A stretch of 64,000 nt of DNA, from contig NZ_VIWU01000001.1 in the NCBI RefSeq assembly GCF_007994075.1, forward strand, positions 5,890,001-5,954,000, given 5' to 3'. A program made the translations under genes and the position numbers. Source of the DNA: Pseudonocardia hierapolitana (GTDB taxonomy: Bacteria > Actinomycetota > Actinomycetes > Mycobacteriales > Pseudonocardiaceae). Below the pieces are notes generated by a model that was not told the origin of the DNA, searched no databases, and saw nothing but the letters and a program-made list of their open reading frames with translations. This document shows, piece by piece, positions 16,826-24,488 of this stretch. Position 1 is the stretch's first letter, and the number at the start of each line of letters is the position of its first letter.

Positions 16826-17695
16826 ATGCGGCGGCGGGAGTTCCTGGCGCTCGTGACCCCGAGCGTGCTCGTCATGGGCGGCCTGCTCGTGCTGCCGCTC
16901 CACCGGACGCTCGAGTGGAGCCTCGAGCGCGTGAACTACGGCGAGGCCGGCACGTTCGTCGGCCTCGCCAACTACGGCGCCGCGCTGAGCGACCCGCGGC
17001 TCGGGCAGGCGGTGCTGTTCACCGTCGGGCTCACACTGGCCGTCACCGCGGCCCTGATCGTGGGCGGCTACCTGCTCGCGGTGATGGTGAACGGCCTCGG
17101 CCGGTCCAAGCCGTGGGTGCTGGGCATCCTGCTGATCTCCTACGTGATCCCGCACGTGGTGGGCGGCGCGATGTTCTCCTGGCTCTTCGACGCGAACTTC
17201 GGCGGCGTGGTCAACCACCTGGTCACGCTCGTCACCGGCCAGGACGTGCTCTGGTTCACCGACCCGTGGCCGAACCGGGTCATCGTCGCGCTCAACACGA
17301 TCTGGTTCATGCTGCCGTTCGCGATGCTCGTGATCATCGCGGGGCTGCAGGGCGTGCCCGGCGAGCTGCTCGAGGCGGCGCGCATCGACGGTGCCTCCGC
17401 GGTCCGCACGCACTGGAGCGTGATCATCCCGAGCATCCGCGGCGTGCTGGGTTTCGTCGCGATCATCTCGATCATGGACATCCTGCGGACGTTCGACCAG
17501 CTCGTCGCGCTGTCGCCGCAGGCCGTCCAGCTCGGCAACGAGTCGATCATGCTCTACATCTTCAACGTGGCGTTCCAGGACGGCGGCCAGCAGCTCGGGC
17601 TCGGCAGCGCGGTGAACGTGCTGCTGATCCTGCTGATCGTGCTCATGCTCTTCCCCTTCATCCGGGGCATCGCGAAGGAGGCCAGGCAGGCATGA
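16826..17695 (+). CDS. ABC transporter permease, MalF type
   Basis: A 289-residue inner-membrane permease with about six hydrophobic helices. The cytoplasmic EAA loop that contacts the ATPase reads LLEAARIDGASAVRTHWSVI. It forms a heterodimeric channel with the next gene's product for import of the ligand captured by the lipoprotein upstream. It is preceded by GGGGAGGTGACGTC and ends in an ATGA overlap with the second permease gene. No ATP-binding subunit gene is found in the island. Actinobacterial sugar importers often share one MsiK-type ATPase, which is the likely explanation. Confidence 0.9.
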   Translation: MRRREFLALVTPSVLVMGGLLVLPLHRTLEWSLERVNYGEAGTFVGLANYGAALSDPRLGQAVLFTVGLTLAVTAALIVGGYLLAVMVNGLGRSKPWVLGILLISYVIPHVVGGAMFSWLFDANFGGVVNHLVTLVTGQDVLWFTDPWPNRVIVALNTIWFMLPFAMLVIIAGLQGVPGELLEAARIDGASAVRTHWSVIIPSIRGVLGFVAIISIMDILRTFDQLVALSPQAVQLGNESIMLYIFNVAFQDGGQQLGLGSAVNVLLILLIVLMLFPFIRGIAKEARQA

Positions 17696-18585
17696 GTGTC
17701 GTGCAGGAGAAGGCCGCGCCTGCCGCGGTGGCGCCGCCTGCAACCGCGCCGCCTCGACCGAAGCGCCGCCGGAAGGGCTCGACGTACCTCGTCGGCGGGA
17801 TCCTCGTGCTCGTGTGCTGGGCGATGCTCAGCCCGGTGCTGTGGACCGCGATGACGGTCACGAAGCCCACCGACGTGGCGTTCCTCGACCCGCCGGTGTT
17901 CTTCTACGAGCCGACGCTCACCGCGTTCGTCGATCTCTGGCAGACCACGCTCTTCTACCAGTACCTGATCAACACGCTGATCGTGGCGCTGCTCAGCACG
18001 GTCGCGGCGCTGGTGATCGGGCTGCCCGCGGCGTACGCGCTCTCGCGGTTCCCGGGCTGGATCAGCGCGGTGCTGCTGATCGCCGCGCTGGTGTTCCGGG
18101 CGCTGCCGCGGTTCTCGGTGGTGCTGCCGATGTACGACATCTCCCGGTCGCTCGGCATCTACGACACCACGTTCGCGGTGGCCGCCGCGCTCGTCGCGAT
18201 CAACCAGCCGTTCAGCATCTGGCTGCTGCGCAACTTCTTCGCCGAGATCCCCAAGGAGCTCGACGAGGCGGCGATGATCGACGGCTGCAGCCGGTTCGGC
18301 ATCCTGCGCCGCGTGATGATCCCGCTGATGGGGCCGGGCATCCTGACGGCCGGGATCTTCATCTTCCTGTTCGCGTTCCAGGAGTACCTCACCGCGAACA
18401 TCCTCACCGACGTCTCCGCCCGCACCGTGCCGGTGTTCATCGCCACCCAGCTCGGCCAGACGCTGCCGATGCTGCAGCAGGCCGGGGCGGCGGCGATGCT
18501 GCTGACGCTGCCGGTGGTCGCGTTCGCGTTCATCGCGCAGCGGTACCTGGTGGCCGGGCTGAACGCGGGATCGGTCAAGGGGTGA
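17692..18585 (+). CDS. ABC transporter permease, MalG type
   Basis: A 297-residue permease. An N-terminal cytoplasmic tail of about 30 residues, rich in Ala, Pro and Arg, precedes six membrane segments. The EAA motif is ELDEAAMIDGCSRFGILRRVMIP. It pairs with the upstream MalF-type permease; the four-base ATGA overlap indicates translational coupling. The carbohydrate-uptake (CUT1) type suggests a polyol or sugar-like substrate. The sequence alone does not identify it. Confidence 0.9.
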   Translation: MSVVQEKAAPAAVAPPATAPPRPKRRRKGSTYLVGGILVLVCWAMLSPVLWTAMTVTKPTDVAFLDPPVFFYEPTLTAFVDLWQTTLFYQYLINTLIVALLSTVAALVIGLPAAYALSRFPGWISAVLLIAALVFRALPRFSVVLPMYDISRSLGIYDTTFAVAAALVAINQPFSIWLLRNFFAEIPKELDEAAMIDGCSRFGILRRVMIPLMGPGILTAGIFIFLFAFQEYLTANILTDVSARTVPVFIATQLGQTLPMLQQAGAAAMLLTLPVVAFAFIAQRYLVAGLNAGSVKG

Positions 18586-18626
18586 CGCGACGGCGTGGCC
18601 ACGAACGATCGCCGGCCACAGCACGG

Positions 18627-19052
18627 TCAGATGTGCAGCTTCGTCGGTGTGACGACGACGGCGGTCGAGAAGAGTTCGGCGAATCGTTCGGGGGTGCCGA
18701 ACAGTGCAGCGATTCGCTCGGTGTACTTGGCCAAGTATCCTGGGTGTCGGTCGGCGGCCGGCTCGTTGTCGACCACCCTCGCGATGCCTTCCATGCGCAC
18801 GATGTTCCGGCCGATATCGGTGACGTCGAGCCCCAAGCTCACCCTGGAATTGGCGGCGATGTTGTGCAGCTTCTGCTTACCCGGCTGACTGTAGATCAGT
18901 ATCGACGCGTCGTCGCGCATCAGGAACCAGACGGGGACACTGATGGGCTGGCCGTCCGGCCGAACGGTCGTCAGCCAGGCCATGAGGTTCTGCCGCAGTC
19001 GGGCCTCGACTCGTTCGCGGTCACTCGGTGGCAGGTGCGACGTGAGTTCCAC
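18627..19052 (-). CDS. Pyridoxamine 5'-phosphate oxidase-fold protein (PPOX class)
   Basis: A 141-residue split-barrel flavin/F420-binding protein. The motif AWLTTVRPDGQPISVPVWFL is typical of the PPOX class that uses coenzyme F420 or FMN. SQPGKQKLHNIAANSRVSL follows at the cofactor site. Members reduce a variety of enoate or quinone-like compounds, or act as haem or biliverdin reductases; the substrate cannot be named here. GTG 19052 was chosen. The frame is open much further upstream but then runs through the hairpin repeat at 19163-19217, which is unlikely to be coding. The gene is convergent with the permease operon. Confidence 0.78.
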   Translation of the reverse strand: MELTSHLPPSDRERVEARLRQNLMAWLTTVRPDGQPISVPVWFLMRDDASILIYSQPGKQKLHNIAANSRVSLGLDVTDIGRNIVRMEGIARVVDNEPAADRHPGYLAKYTERIAALFGTPERFAELFSTAVVVTPTKLHI

Positions 19053-19162
19053 GGTGGAGGAGGCTACCCGAGCGGTAGGCCAAGACCCGTGACCGAGCAG
19101 GGCCGGACGCTCGCCGCGCTGGTCGGCCCACCCGCGCATGCTCTCCTCGTAGATCCCGGCAG

Positions 19163-19217
19163 GTTCAGGAAAGCCACATTCAGGAACCGCAAGGCCCTGA
19201 ATGTGGCTTTCCTGAAC
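19163..19217. repeat. Hairpin repeat, copy 1 (AAAGCCACATT family)
   Basis: Perfect 22-bp inverted repeat (19163-19184 with 19196-19217) with an 11-base loop. The arm begins GTTCAGGAAAGCCACATT, the same 18 bases found in the arms at 21486-21540. It lies between the PPOX and HxlR genes. The pair of copies brackets the HxlR/SRPBCC/SDR/VOC module. Confidence 0.9.
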
Positions 19218-19280
19218 TTCAGGCCCCTCCACGGGTGCCGGTTCTTGCATCACGCTGGAGGGCCGGCGGCGGAGGGAGGG

Positions 19281-19757
19281 TCACGCCTCCTGCGGCAGGC
19301 GTTCGGGAGGCATGCCCGGCCCGATCACGGCCCGGATCTCGGTCGGGTCCTCAACGCAACCGCAATGTGAGCACATCGTCTGCTGGGTGACGCCCGCCCC
19401 GCACGTCGCGTGCGTGTAGAGGATCGGCGGTTCCCCGTCGGTCGCCCACCGGTCGCCCCATTCGGAGAGCGCGACCAGCGCGGGCGCGAGCGCCTGCCCC
19501 TTCTCGGTCAGCAGGTACTCGTACAGCTCGGGCTGCTCGGAGTACTGGTGGCGGCGCATGATCCCGGCCTCGACGAAGCCCTCGAGGCGGTTCGTGAGGA
19601 TGTTGGTCGCGATCCCGAGACGGCGCTGGAAGTCGCCGAATCGGGTCGCGCCCCCGAACACGGCGTCGCGCACGATCAGCAGGCTCCAGCGCTCGCCGAC
19701 CACCTCGAGGGAGCGCGCGATCGAGCAGATCTGCGAGTCGTACGTCTTCCCGAGCAT
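19281..19757 (-). CDS. HxlR-family transcriptional regulator
   Basis: A 158-residue winged-helix regulator. The family signature is seen in CSIARSLEVVGERWSLLIVRD, with the recognition region RRLGIATNILTNRLEGFVEAG. A C-terminal extension carries cysteines (ATCGAGVTQQTMCSHCGC). These could bind metal or sense redox or electrophiles, an unusual tail for this family. ATG 19757 was chosen: an ATG at 19817 would overlap the start of the divergent SRPBCC gene. It probably controls that divergent operon through the palindrome at 19777-19793. Confidence 0.88.
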   Translation of the reverse strand: MLGKTYDSQICSIARSLEVVGERWSLLIVRDAVFGGATRFGDFQRRLGIATNILTNRLEGFVEAGIMRRHQYSEQPELYEYLLTEKGQALAPALVALSEWGDRWATDGEPPILYTHATCGAGVTQQTMCSHCGCVEDPTEIRAVIGPGMPPERLPQEA

Positions 19758-19776
19758 GTCCCCATCGTACCCGCCT

Positions 19777-19793
19777 ACTTGCATCATGCCAGT
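19777..19793. promoter_or_regulatory. Candidate HxlR operator
   Basis: ACTTGCAT C ATGCCAGT is a 17-base palindrome with one mismatch. It is centred in the 58-base gap between the hxlR-type gene and the divergent SRPBCC/SDR/VOC operon, where both promoters must lie. Confidence 0.5.
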
Positions 19794-19815
19794 GGTCTGC
19801 TCTACGGTCACTTTC

Positions 19816-20346
19816 ATGACACAAGCGACCCAGGAGCAGAGCTACACCACCACCTTCGCGGTGGACCGGACCCCTCAGGAGGCGTTCGACGCCATCACCG
19901 ACGTCCGCGGCTGGTGGTCGGAAGAGGTCGAGGGCGTGGCCGACCAGGTCGGAGGCGAGTTCGACTACCACTACAAGGACGTGCACCGCTGTCGCGTCCG
20001 TGTCACGGAACTCGTGCCCGGCCGGAAGGTCGCATGGCGCGTCCTCGACAACTACTTCAACTTCATCGACGACCAGTCCGAGTGGAAGGACACCGAGGTC
20101 GTCTTCGAGATCTCCGAGACCGGCGGCGGCGCAGAGGTCCGCTTCACCCACGTGGGACTGGTGCAGCAGTACGACTGCTACGACGTGTGCTCCAACGCGT
20201 GGGCCGGCTACATCAGCGGCAGCCTGCGGAACCTGATCAACACCGGGGTGGGGCAGCCCAACCCGCGGGAGGACGGGAACGCGCCGTCCCACCAGGACGC
20301 CGCCACCGGCGCGCGGGCCCGGCGCAGCGGCCTCGCAGGCGCCTGA
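19816..20346 (+). CDS. SRPBCC-domain (AHSA1/START-like) protein
   Basis: A 176-residue protein with an SRPBCC/AHSA1-type ligand-binding fold. The start TTTFAVDRTPQEAFDAITDVRGWWSE is the usual first strand and helix, and EVVFEISETGGGAEVRFTH is the late beta hairpin. Such proteins bind hydrophobic ligands or are induced with HxlR or ArsR regulators, and no specific reaction is implied. The last 30 residues are an unstructured Arg/Ala-rich tail. It is the first gene of a three-gene operon (SRPBCC, SDR, VOC) divergent from its probable HxlR regulator. Confidence 0.82.
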   Translation: MTQATQEQSYTTTFAVDRTPQEAFDAITDVRGWWSEEVEGVADQVGGEFDYHYKDVHRCRVRVTELVPGRKVAWRVLDNYFNFIDDQSEWKDTEVVFEISETGGGAEVRFTHVGLVQQYDCYDVCSNAWAGYISGSLRNLINTGVGQPNPREDGNAPSHQDAATGARARRSGLAGA

Positions 20347-20347
20347 G

Positions 20348-21079
20348 ATGACCGCAGTCGCCGGCAGCTCCGTCATGATCACCGGTGCCAACCGCGGTAT
20401 CGGGCGGGCGCTGCTGGAGGAAGCCCTGCGCAGGGGCGCGCAGCGGGTGTACGCCGGCACGCGCGGATCCTTCGCCCATCCGGACCACCGGGTCACGGTC
20501 CTGCAGTTCGACGTGACCGACCCGGCGCAGACGCAGCAGGCCGCCCGGCAGGTCCCCGCGCTCGACATCCTCGTCAACAACGCGGGCGTCGCGCTCTACG
20601 ACGATCTCAGCGACCGCGCCGTACTCGAACGCCAGCTCGCCGTCAACCTCTTCGGCGTCCACGGCGTCACACAGGCCTTCCTGCCCCTGCTGACCCGCAC
20701 GGGCGGCGCCGTCGTCAACAACCTGGCCGTGGCGGCGGTCGCCCCGCTGCCGATCATCCCGGCCTACTCGATCTCGAAAGCGGCCGCGCTCTCGCTGACG
20801 CTGTCACAGCGGGCGCTCCTCGCCGATCGGGGCGTGCGGGTGCACGCCGTCCTCACCGGTCCGACCGACACCGACATGTCCCGTGATTTCGACGCCCCGA
20901 AGGCCTCGCCGGAATCGGTGGCGCGAGCCGTCTTCGACGGTGTGGAGAACGAGGAGGACGACATCTTCCCCGACTCCATGTCGCAGGCCATGGCCGCCGC
21001 GTGGCGGCACGGTCCGGCGACGGTGTTGGAACGCGAGTACGCCGCCCTCGCGGCAGCCGCGGCCGAGTCCTCGGCATGA
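20348..21079 (+). CDS. Short-chain dehydrogenase/reductase
   Basis: A 243-residue classical SDR. The NAD(P) motif is TGANRGIG near residue 12. NNAG is in ILVNNAGVALYD, and the catalytic Tyr and Lys are in YSISKAAAL. The catalytic serine position is not obvious: the segment before the tyrosine reads NNLAVAAVAPLPIIP, so a Ser is missing from the usual site. Activity is therefore less certain. It starts one base after the SRPBCC stop and has no clear ribosome binding site, which fits translational coupling. Confidence 0.85.
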   Translation: MTAVAGSSVMITGANRGIGRALLEEALRRGAQRVYAGTRGSFAHPDHRVTVLQFDVTDPAQTQQAARQVPALDILVNNAGVALYDDLSDRAVLERQLAVNLFGVHGVTQAFLPLLTRTGGAVVNNLAVAAVAPLPIIPAYSISKAAALSLTLSQRALLADRGVRVHAVLTGPTDTDMSRDFDAPKASPESVARAVFDGVENEEDDIFPDSMSQAMAAAWRHGPATVLEREYAALAAAAAESSA

Positions 21080-21107
21080 ACCATCAGGAACGACAAGGAG
21101 ATCTCCG

Positions 21108-21461
21108 ATGATCACACCGAAGCCCGGCAGCATCGTCTTGGGAACCACCCGGCCTGCCGTACTGCGCGACTGGTACCGCAAGGCCCTCGCGCCGGGACAC
21201 GAGGGCGACGGCCCGATCGACTTCGGCGGCTTCCTGCTGGTCATCGATCAGCGTGACGACGTCGACGCGAAGAACAACGAGCCGGGCCGGATGATCCTCA
21301 ACTTCCACGTCGACGACTTCGACGCCGTCGAGGCGCAGCTGCGGGCGGCCGGCGTGGACTGGCTCGTCCCCGTCGCGGACCGGCCCTCCGGCCGCTTCGG
21401 GACGTTCGAGGACCCCGACGGCAACTACCTCCAGATCATCCAGTTCACGCGGGGCTCATGA
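21108..21461 (+). CDS. VOC (glyoxalase/bleomycin resistance) family protein
   Basis: A 117-residue single-domain vicinal oxygen chelate protein. It starts PGSIVLGTTRPAVLRDWYRKAL and ends RFGTFEDPDGNYLQIIQF, the conserved C-terminal module whose glutamate-type ligand region is present. Members are metal-dependent lyases, dioxygenases or drug-binding proteins; this one cannot be assigned further. AAGGAG seven bases upstream supports ATG 21108. It is the last gene of the HxlR-associated operon. Confidence 0.85.
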   Translation: MITPKPGSIVLGTTRPAVLRDWYRKALAPGHEGDGPIDFGGFLLVIDQRDDVDAKNNEPGRMILNFHVDDFDAVEAQLRAAGVDWLVPVADRPSGRFGTFEDPDGNYLQIIQFTRGS

Positions 21462-21485
21462 GAGGTGACCGGGGCCCCGGCGTCG

Positions 21486-21540
21486 GTTCAGGAAAGCCAC
21501 ATTGCAGAACCTGGAGTACAGCAATGTGGCTTTCCTGAAC
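21486..21540. repeat. Hairpin repeat, copy 2 (AAAGCCACATT family)
   Basis: Perfect 20-bp inverted repeat (21486-21505 with 21521-21540) with a 15-base loop. Its first 18 arm bases match the copy at 19163. It lies between the convergent ends of the VOC gene (21461) and the aldolase gene (21563) and may also act as a two-way terminator. Confidence 0.9.
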
Positions 21541-21562
21541 TTCGGGGCGTGCCGTCCCCGGC

Positions 21563-22294
21563 TCAGGCGCGCAGCGTTCGGAGGGCCTCCATCAGGACGT
21601 GCGTGACGTTGTGCACCACCAGCTGTGCGCCGTCGGCGAAGGACGCCTCCGCCGCGGCCGCGCTCGTCGCCAGGTCGGCCCGGATCGCGCTCGCGACGGC
21701 CGGGTCGCGGTGGACCGCGGCCAGCAGCTCCTCCACGGAGGGGGCGTCCGGGCCCCGGGCGGCGGCGAGGTCGGCGACACCGACCAGCCAGCCGTCGATC
21801 CCGTCGACGGCGACGATCTCGCCGGCGTCCCGGATCGCGCCGGGCGACTCGAGCATCGCGATCACGAGCGTCGACTCCGCGGCCGCGGTGCGGTGCTCGG
21901 CGGCCGGGACGGTGCCGAACCGCCCGGCGCGGGGGTAGGTGGCGAAGCCCCGGGCGCCGTGCGGCGGGTAGCGCACCGCACGGACGAGCTCCGCGGCGTC
22001 GGCGGCGGACTCGACGTGCGGCGCGACGATGCCCTGCGCGCCCTGGTCGAGGGCGCGCTGGGCGAGGTGGTGCTCGCCCTCGCCGATCCGGACGAGCACC
22101 GGCAGGGCGTGCGCGTCGGCGAACGCGATGTGCCGGCGCAGCTCGACCACGTCGGCGGGCCCGTGCTCGCAGTCGACCAGCACGAAGTCCAGCCCGGCGA
22201 CCGCGATCATCTCCACGAGCTCCTCGCACGGCATCCGCACGAGCCCGCCGGCGACCCGCTCACCCGCCCGCAACCGGGACCGGAGGGGTGCCAT
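21563..22294 (-). CDS. HpcH/HpaI-family class II aldolase
   Basis: A 243-residue metal-dependent aldolase of the HpcH/HpaI family. It would cleave or form a 2-keto-3-deoxy-type acid to pyruvate plus an aldehyde. Landmarks are DFVLVDCEHGPADVVELRRH, AQGIVAPHVESAADA, RGFATYPRAG, the metal-site glutamate in VIAMLESPGAI and the aspartate in VGVADLAAARG. Its ATG overlaps the stop of the upstream SDR by one base, within a tight three-gene operon (dehydrogenase, SDR, aldolase) behind LacI site C. A final carbon-carbon cleavage step for the island's pathway is the natural inference. Confidence 0.87.
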   Translation of the reverse strand: MAPLRSRLRAGERVAGGLVRMPCEELVEMIAVAGLDFVLVDCEHGPADVVELRRHIAFADAHALPVLVRIGEGEHHLAQRALDQGAQGIVAPHVESAADAAELVRAVRYPPHGARGFATYPRAGRFGTVPAAEHRTAAAESTLVIAMLESPGAIRDAGEIVAVDGIDGWLVGVADLAAARGPDAPSVEELLAAVHRDPAVASAIRADLATSAAAAEASFADGAQLVVHNVTHVLMEALRTLRA

Positions 22295-23043
22295 CACGCC
22301 ACCATCCCGGCCGAGAGGTCCACGTCCGCGCCCGACATCCCGGGCATCGCGAGCATCGCGACGATCGCGGCGCCCACCTCGTCCGCGGTGATCATCCGGC
22401 CGAGGGCAGCCCGCCCGACGAACGCCGCGCGCGCCTCGTCGACTGACGTGGCGGTGCGCTCGGCTTCCAGCCGGAAGTTGCGGTCCATCCGGTCGCCCTC
22501 GACGGGGCCGGGGGACAGCGCGTTGACCCGCACGCCGGCCGGTCCGACCTCGAACGCGAGCGTGGAGGTCAGCCCGAGCACCGCCATCTTGGACGCGCAG
22601 TAGGGCGTGCGGCGGGCCAGCGGGCGCTTGCCGGACACCGACGCCAGGTTGATCACGTCGCCGTCCCCGCGCGCCACCATCGGCGGCAGGAACGCCCGGC
22701 ACACGAGGTAGGTGCCGCGGACGTTCACGGCGAACACCTCGTCCCACTCGTCGGGGGTGATCTCGGTGAGCGGGGCGACCGGCCCGGCGACGCCGGCGTT
22801 GTTGACCAGGATCGAGACCTCCTCGTCGGCGAGCCGCGCGGCGAGCGCGTCGACGGCGGCCGGGTCGGCGACGTCGCACACCTCGGCCCGGGCGCCGAGC
22901 CGCCCGGCCACCTCCCGCAGCGGTTCCGCGCGCCGCCCGGTCACGACGACCCGGGCCCCGGCCGCCGTGAGGTGCGCGGCGATCGCGGCGCCGAGCCCGG
23001 AACCGCCGCCGGTGACGAGCGCCGTGCGTCCCGACAGGCTCAC
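22294..23043 (-). CDS. Short-chain dehydrogenase, 3-oxoacyl-ACP reductase-like
   Basis: A 249-residue classical SDR. It shows TGGGSGLG (cofactor loop), NNAGVAGP, a serine in NLASVSGKRPLARR, and Tyr/Lys in PYCASKMAVLG, so the catalytic set is complete. It probably oxidises or reduces a hydroxy/keto intermediate between the dehydrogenase and aldolase steps. GTG 23043 overlaps the stop of the upstream dehydrogenase in a GTGA arrangement. It is in the same operon as the flanking genes. Confidence 0.9.
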   Translation of the reverse strand: MSLSGRTALVTGGGSGLGAAIAAHLTAAGARVVVTGRRAEPLREVAGRLGARAEVCDVADPAAVDALAARLADEEVSILVNNAGVAGPVAPLTEITPDEWDEVFAVNVRGTYLVCRAFLPPMVARGDGDVINLASVSGKRPLARRTPYCASKMAVLGLTSTLAFEVGPAGVRVNALSPGPVEGDRMDRNFRLEAERTATSVDEARAAFVGRAALGRMITADEVGAAIVAMLAMPGMSGADVDLSAGMVA

Positions 23044-24359
23044 GCCTGCGCCCCGACGACGTCGTCGATCCAGTCGAAGCGGTCGCCGCCGTACTTGTAC
23101 GCGCGCAGGTCGCCGGAGCGGGCGTGCCCCTCGAACAGCTCCACCCGCGAGGCGCGCCCGCACACGCGGCCGAGCTCCGCGCTCTGCGCCGGGTCGCGCA
23201 CCTCCTGGTAGGTGACGGTCTTGAGGTACTTCCCGACCCAGAGTCCGCCGGTGTAGCGGGCGGCACCGAGCGTCGGCAGGACGTGGTTGGTGCCGATGAC
23301 CTTGTCGCCGTAGGAGACGCAGGTGCCCTCGCCGAGGAAGAGCGCGCCGTAGTTCCGCATCCGCTCCAATGCCTCCCGCGGCTGCGCGGTGAGCACCTCG
23401 ACGTGCTCGGAGGCGAACGAGTCGGCCACGCGCCACATCTCGTCGGCGTCGTCGCACACGACGACCCGGCCGTGGTCGCGCCACGCCGGACCGGCCATGT
23501 CGTTGGTCGGCAGGCCGGGCAGCAGCCGCTCGACCAGGTCGAGGACCTCGCGCGCGAGCGCCTCGGAGGTCGTGACGAGCACCGCGGGGGAGTCCGGCCC
23601 GTGCTCGGCCTGCGACAGCAGGTCGACGGCGACGGTGAACGGATCGGCCGTCCCGTCGGCGACGACGAGGATCTCGGTGGGCCCGGCGAACAGGTCGATG
23701 CCGACCTCGCCGAACAGCTGCCGCTTCGCCTCGGCGACGTAGGCGTTGCCCGGGCCCGCGATGAGGTCCACCGCCGCCACCGACTCGGTGCCGATCGCCA
23801 TCGCCGCGACGGCCTGCACGCCGCCGAGCAGGTGGATCTCGTCCGCGCCCGCGAGGTGCATCGCGGCCACCGTGGCGGCGGGGATCTCGCCGCGGATCGG
23901 CGGCGTGCAGGCCACGACGCGGGGGACGCCCGCGGCCTTCGCCGTCACGATCGTCATGTGCGCCGAGGCGGTCAGCGGGTAGCGCCCGCCGGGGACGTAG
24001 GCGCCCGCGGCGGCGACCGGCACGTGCCTGTGCCCCAGCACGACGCCGGGGAGCGTCTCGACCTCGACCTCCCGCAGCGCCTCGCGCTGGACCAGCGCGA
24101 AGCCGCGGACCTGCGCCTGCACGAACCGGATGTCCTCGATGACCTGGGCCGGCAGCGAGGCGACGAGCTCGGCCACCCGGTCGGCGTCGAGCCGGAACGA
24201 CTCGGGCTCCCAGCCGTCGAACCGCGCGGAGTACTCGCGCACCGCCGCGTCCCCGCGCGTCCGGACGTCGGCGATGATCTCGCGGACCCGCTCGGCGACC
24301 GCGCCGCCGGAGGCCGCGCGGGGGGCGGGTGGAAGAGCCTTCTTGAGCTCGCGCGCCAT
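23040..24359 (-). CDS. Histidinol dehydrogenase-family enzyme 2 (HpsN-like)
   Basis: A 439-residue histidinol dehydrogenase-fold enzyme, a clear paralogue of the one at 14114. Shared landmarks are AGAYVPGGRYPLTASAHM, AGPGNAYVAEAKRQLFG, LLSQAEHGPDSP, ASEHVEVL and GTNHVLPT. The C-terminal ELFEGHARSGDLRAYKY supplies a histidine in the zinc-ligand region. As first gene of a three-gene operon after an operator it is likely catabolic, converting an alcohol to an acid in two NAD-linked steps, as in HpsN. That substrate class is inference. Two such enzymes in one regulon suggest two distinct alcohol-oxidation steps or two stereoisomeric substrates. Confidence 0.85.
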   Translation of the reverse strand: MARELKKALPPAPRAASGGAVAERVREIIADVRTRGDAAVREYSARFDGWEPESFRLDADRVAELVASLPAQVIEDIRFVQAQVRGFALVQREALREVEVETLPGVVLGHRHVPVAAAGAYVPGGRYPLTASAHMTIVTAKAAGVPRVVACTPPIRGEIPAATVAAMHLAGADEIHLLGGVQAVAAMAIGTESVAAVDLIAGPGNAYVAEAKRQLFGEVGIDLFAGPTEILVVADGTADPFTVAVDLLSQAEHGPDSPAVLVTTSEALAREVLDLVERLLPGLPTNDMAGPAWRDHGRVVVCDDADEMWRVADSFASEHVEVLTAQPREALERMRNYGALFLGEGTCVSYGDKVIGTNHVLPTLGAARYTGGLWVGKYLKTVTYQEVRDPAQSAELGRVCGRASRVELFEGHARSGDLRAYKYGGDRFDWIDDVVGAQA

Positions 24360-24376
24360 GCTGCTCCCGTCGATGT

Positions 24377-24390
24377 AGCATACGTATGCG
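24377..24390. promoter_or_regulatory. LacI-type operator (site C), perfect palindrome
   Basis: GCATACGTATGC at 24378-24389 is a perfect 12-base palindrome, 19 bases upstream of the minus-strand dehydrogenase start and 100 bases upstream of the divergent lacI-type gene. On the minus strand it contains TATGCT, a possible -10. It is the symmetric form of the sites at 14105 and 25526. Confidence 0.7.
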
Positions 24391-24488
24391 CGGCAGTGAA
24401 CCCGGCGGGCGGCTGCGCTGTCAAGGCGGCACCCGGCCGCCTCGGGCCGCCGCTATGCTCGCGCCGGGGCGGGGGGAGGACGTCGAAG

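Noticed and set aside
15482..18585. Search for an ABC ATPase gene in the importer operon
   Set aside because: No Walker A/ABC signature gene was found in the island. A shared MsiK-type ATPase encoded elsewhere is the ordinary explanation, so the absence is not reported as a finding.
19758..19817. Longer N-terminus (20 more residues) for the HxlR regulator from ATG 19817
   Set aside because: It would overlap the start codon of the divergent SRPBCC gene and occupy the only space for both promoters; ATG 19757 begins the conserved domain.
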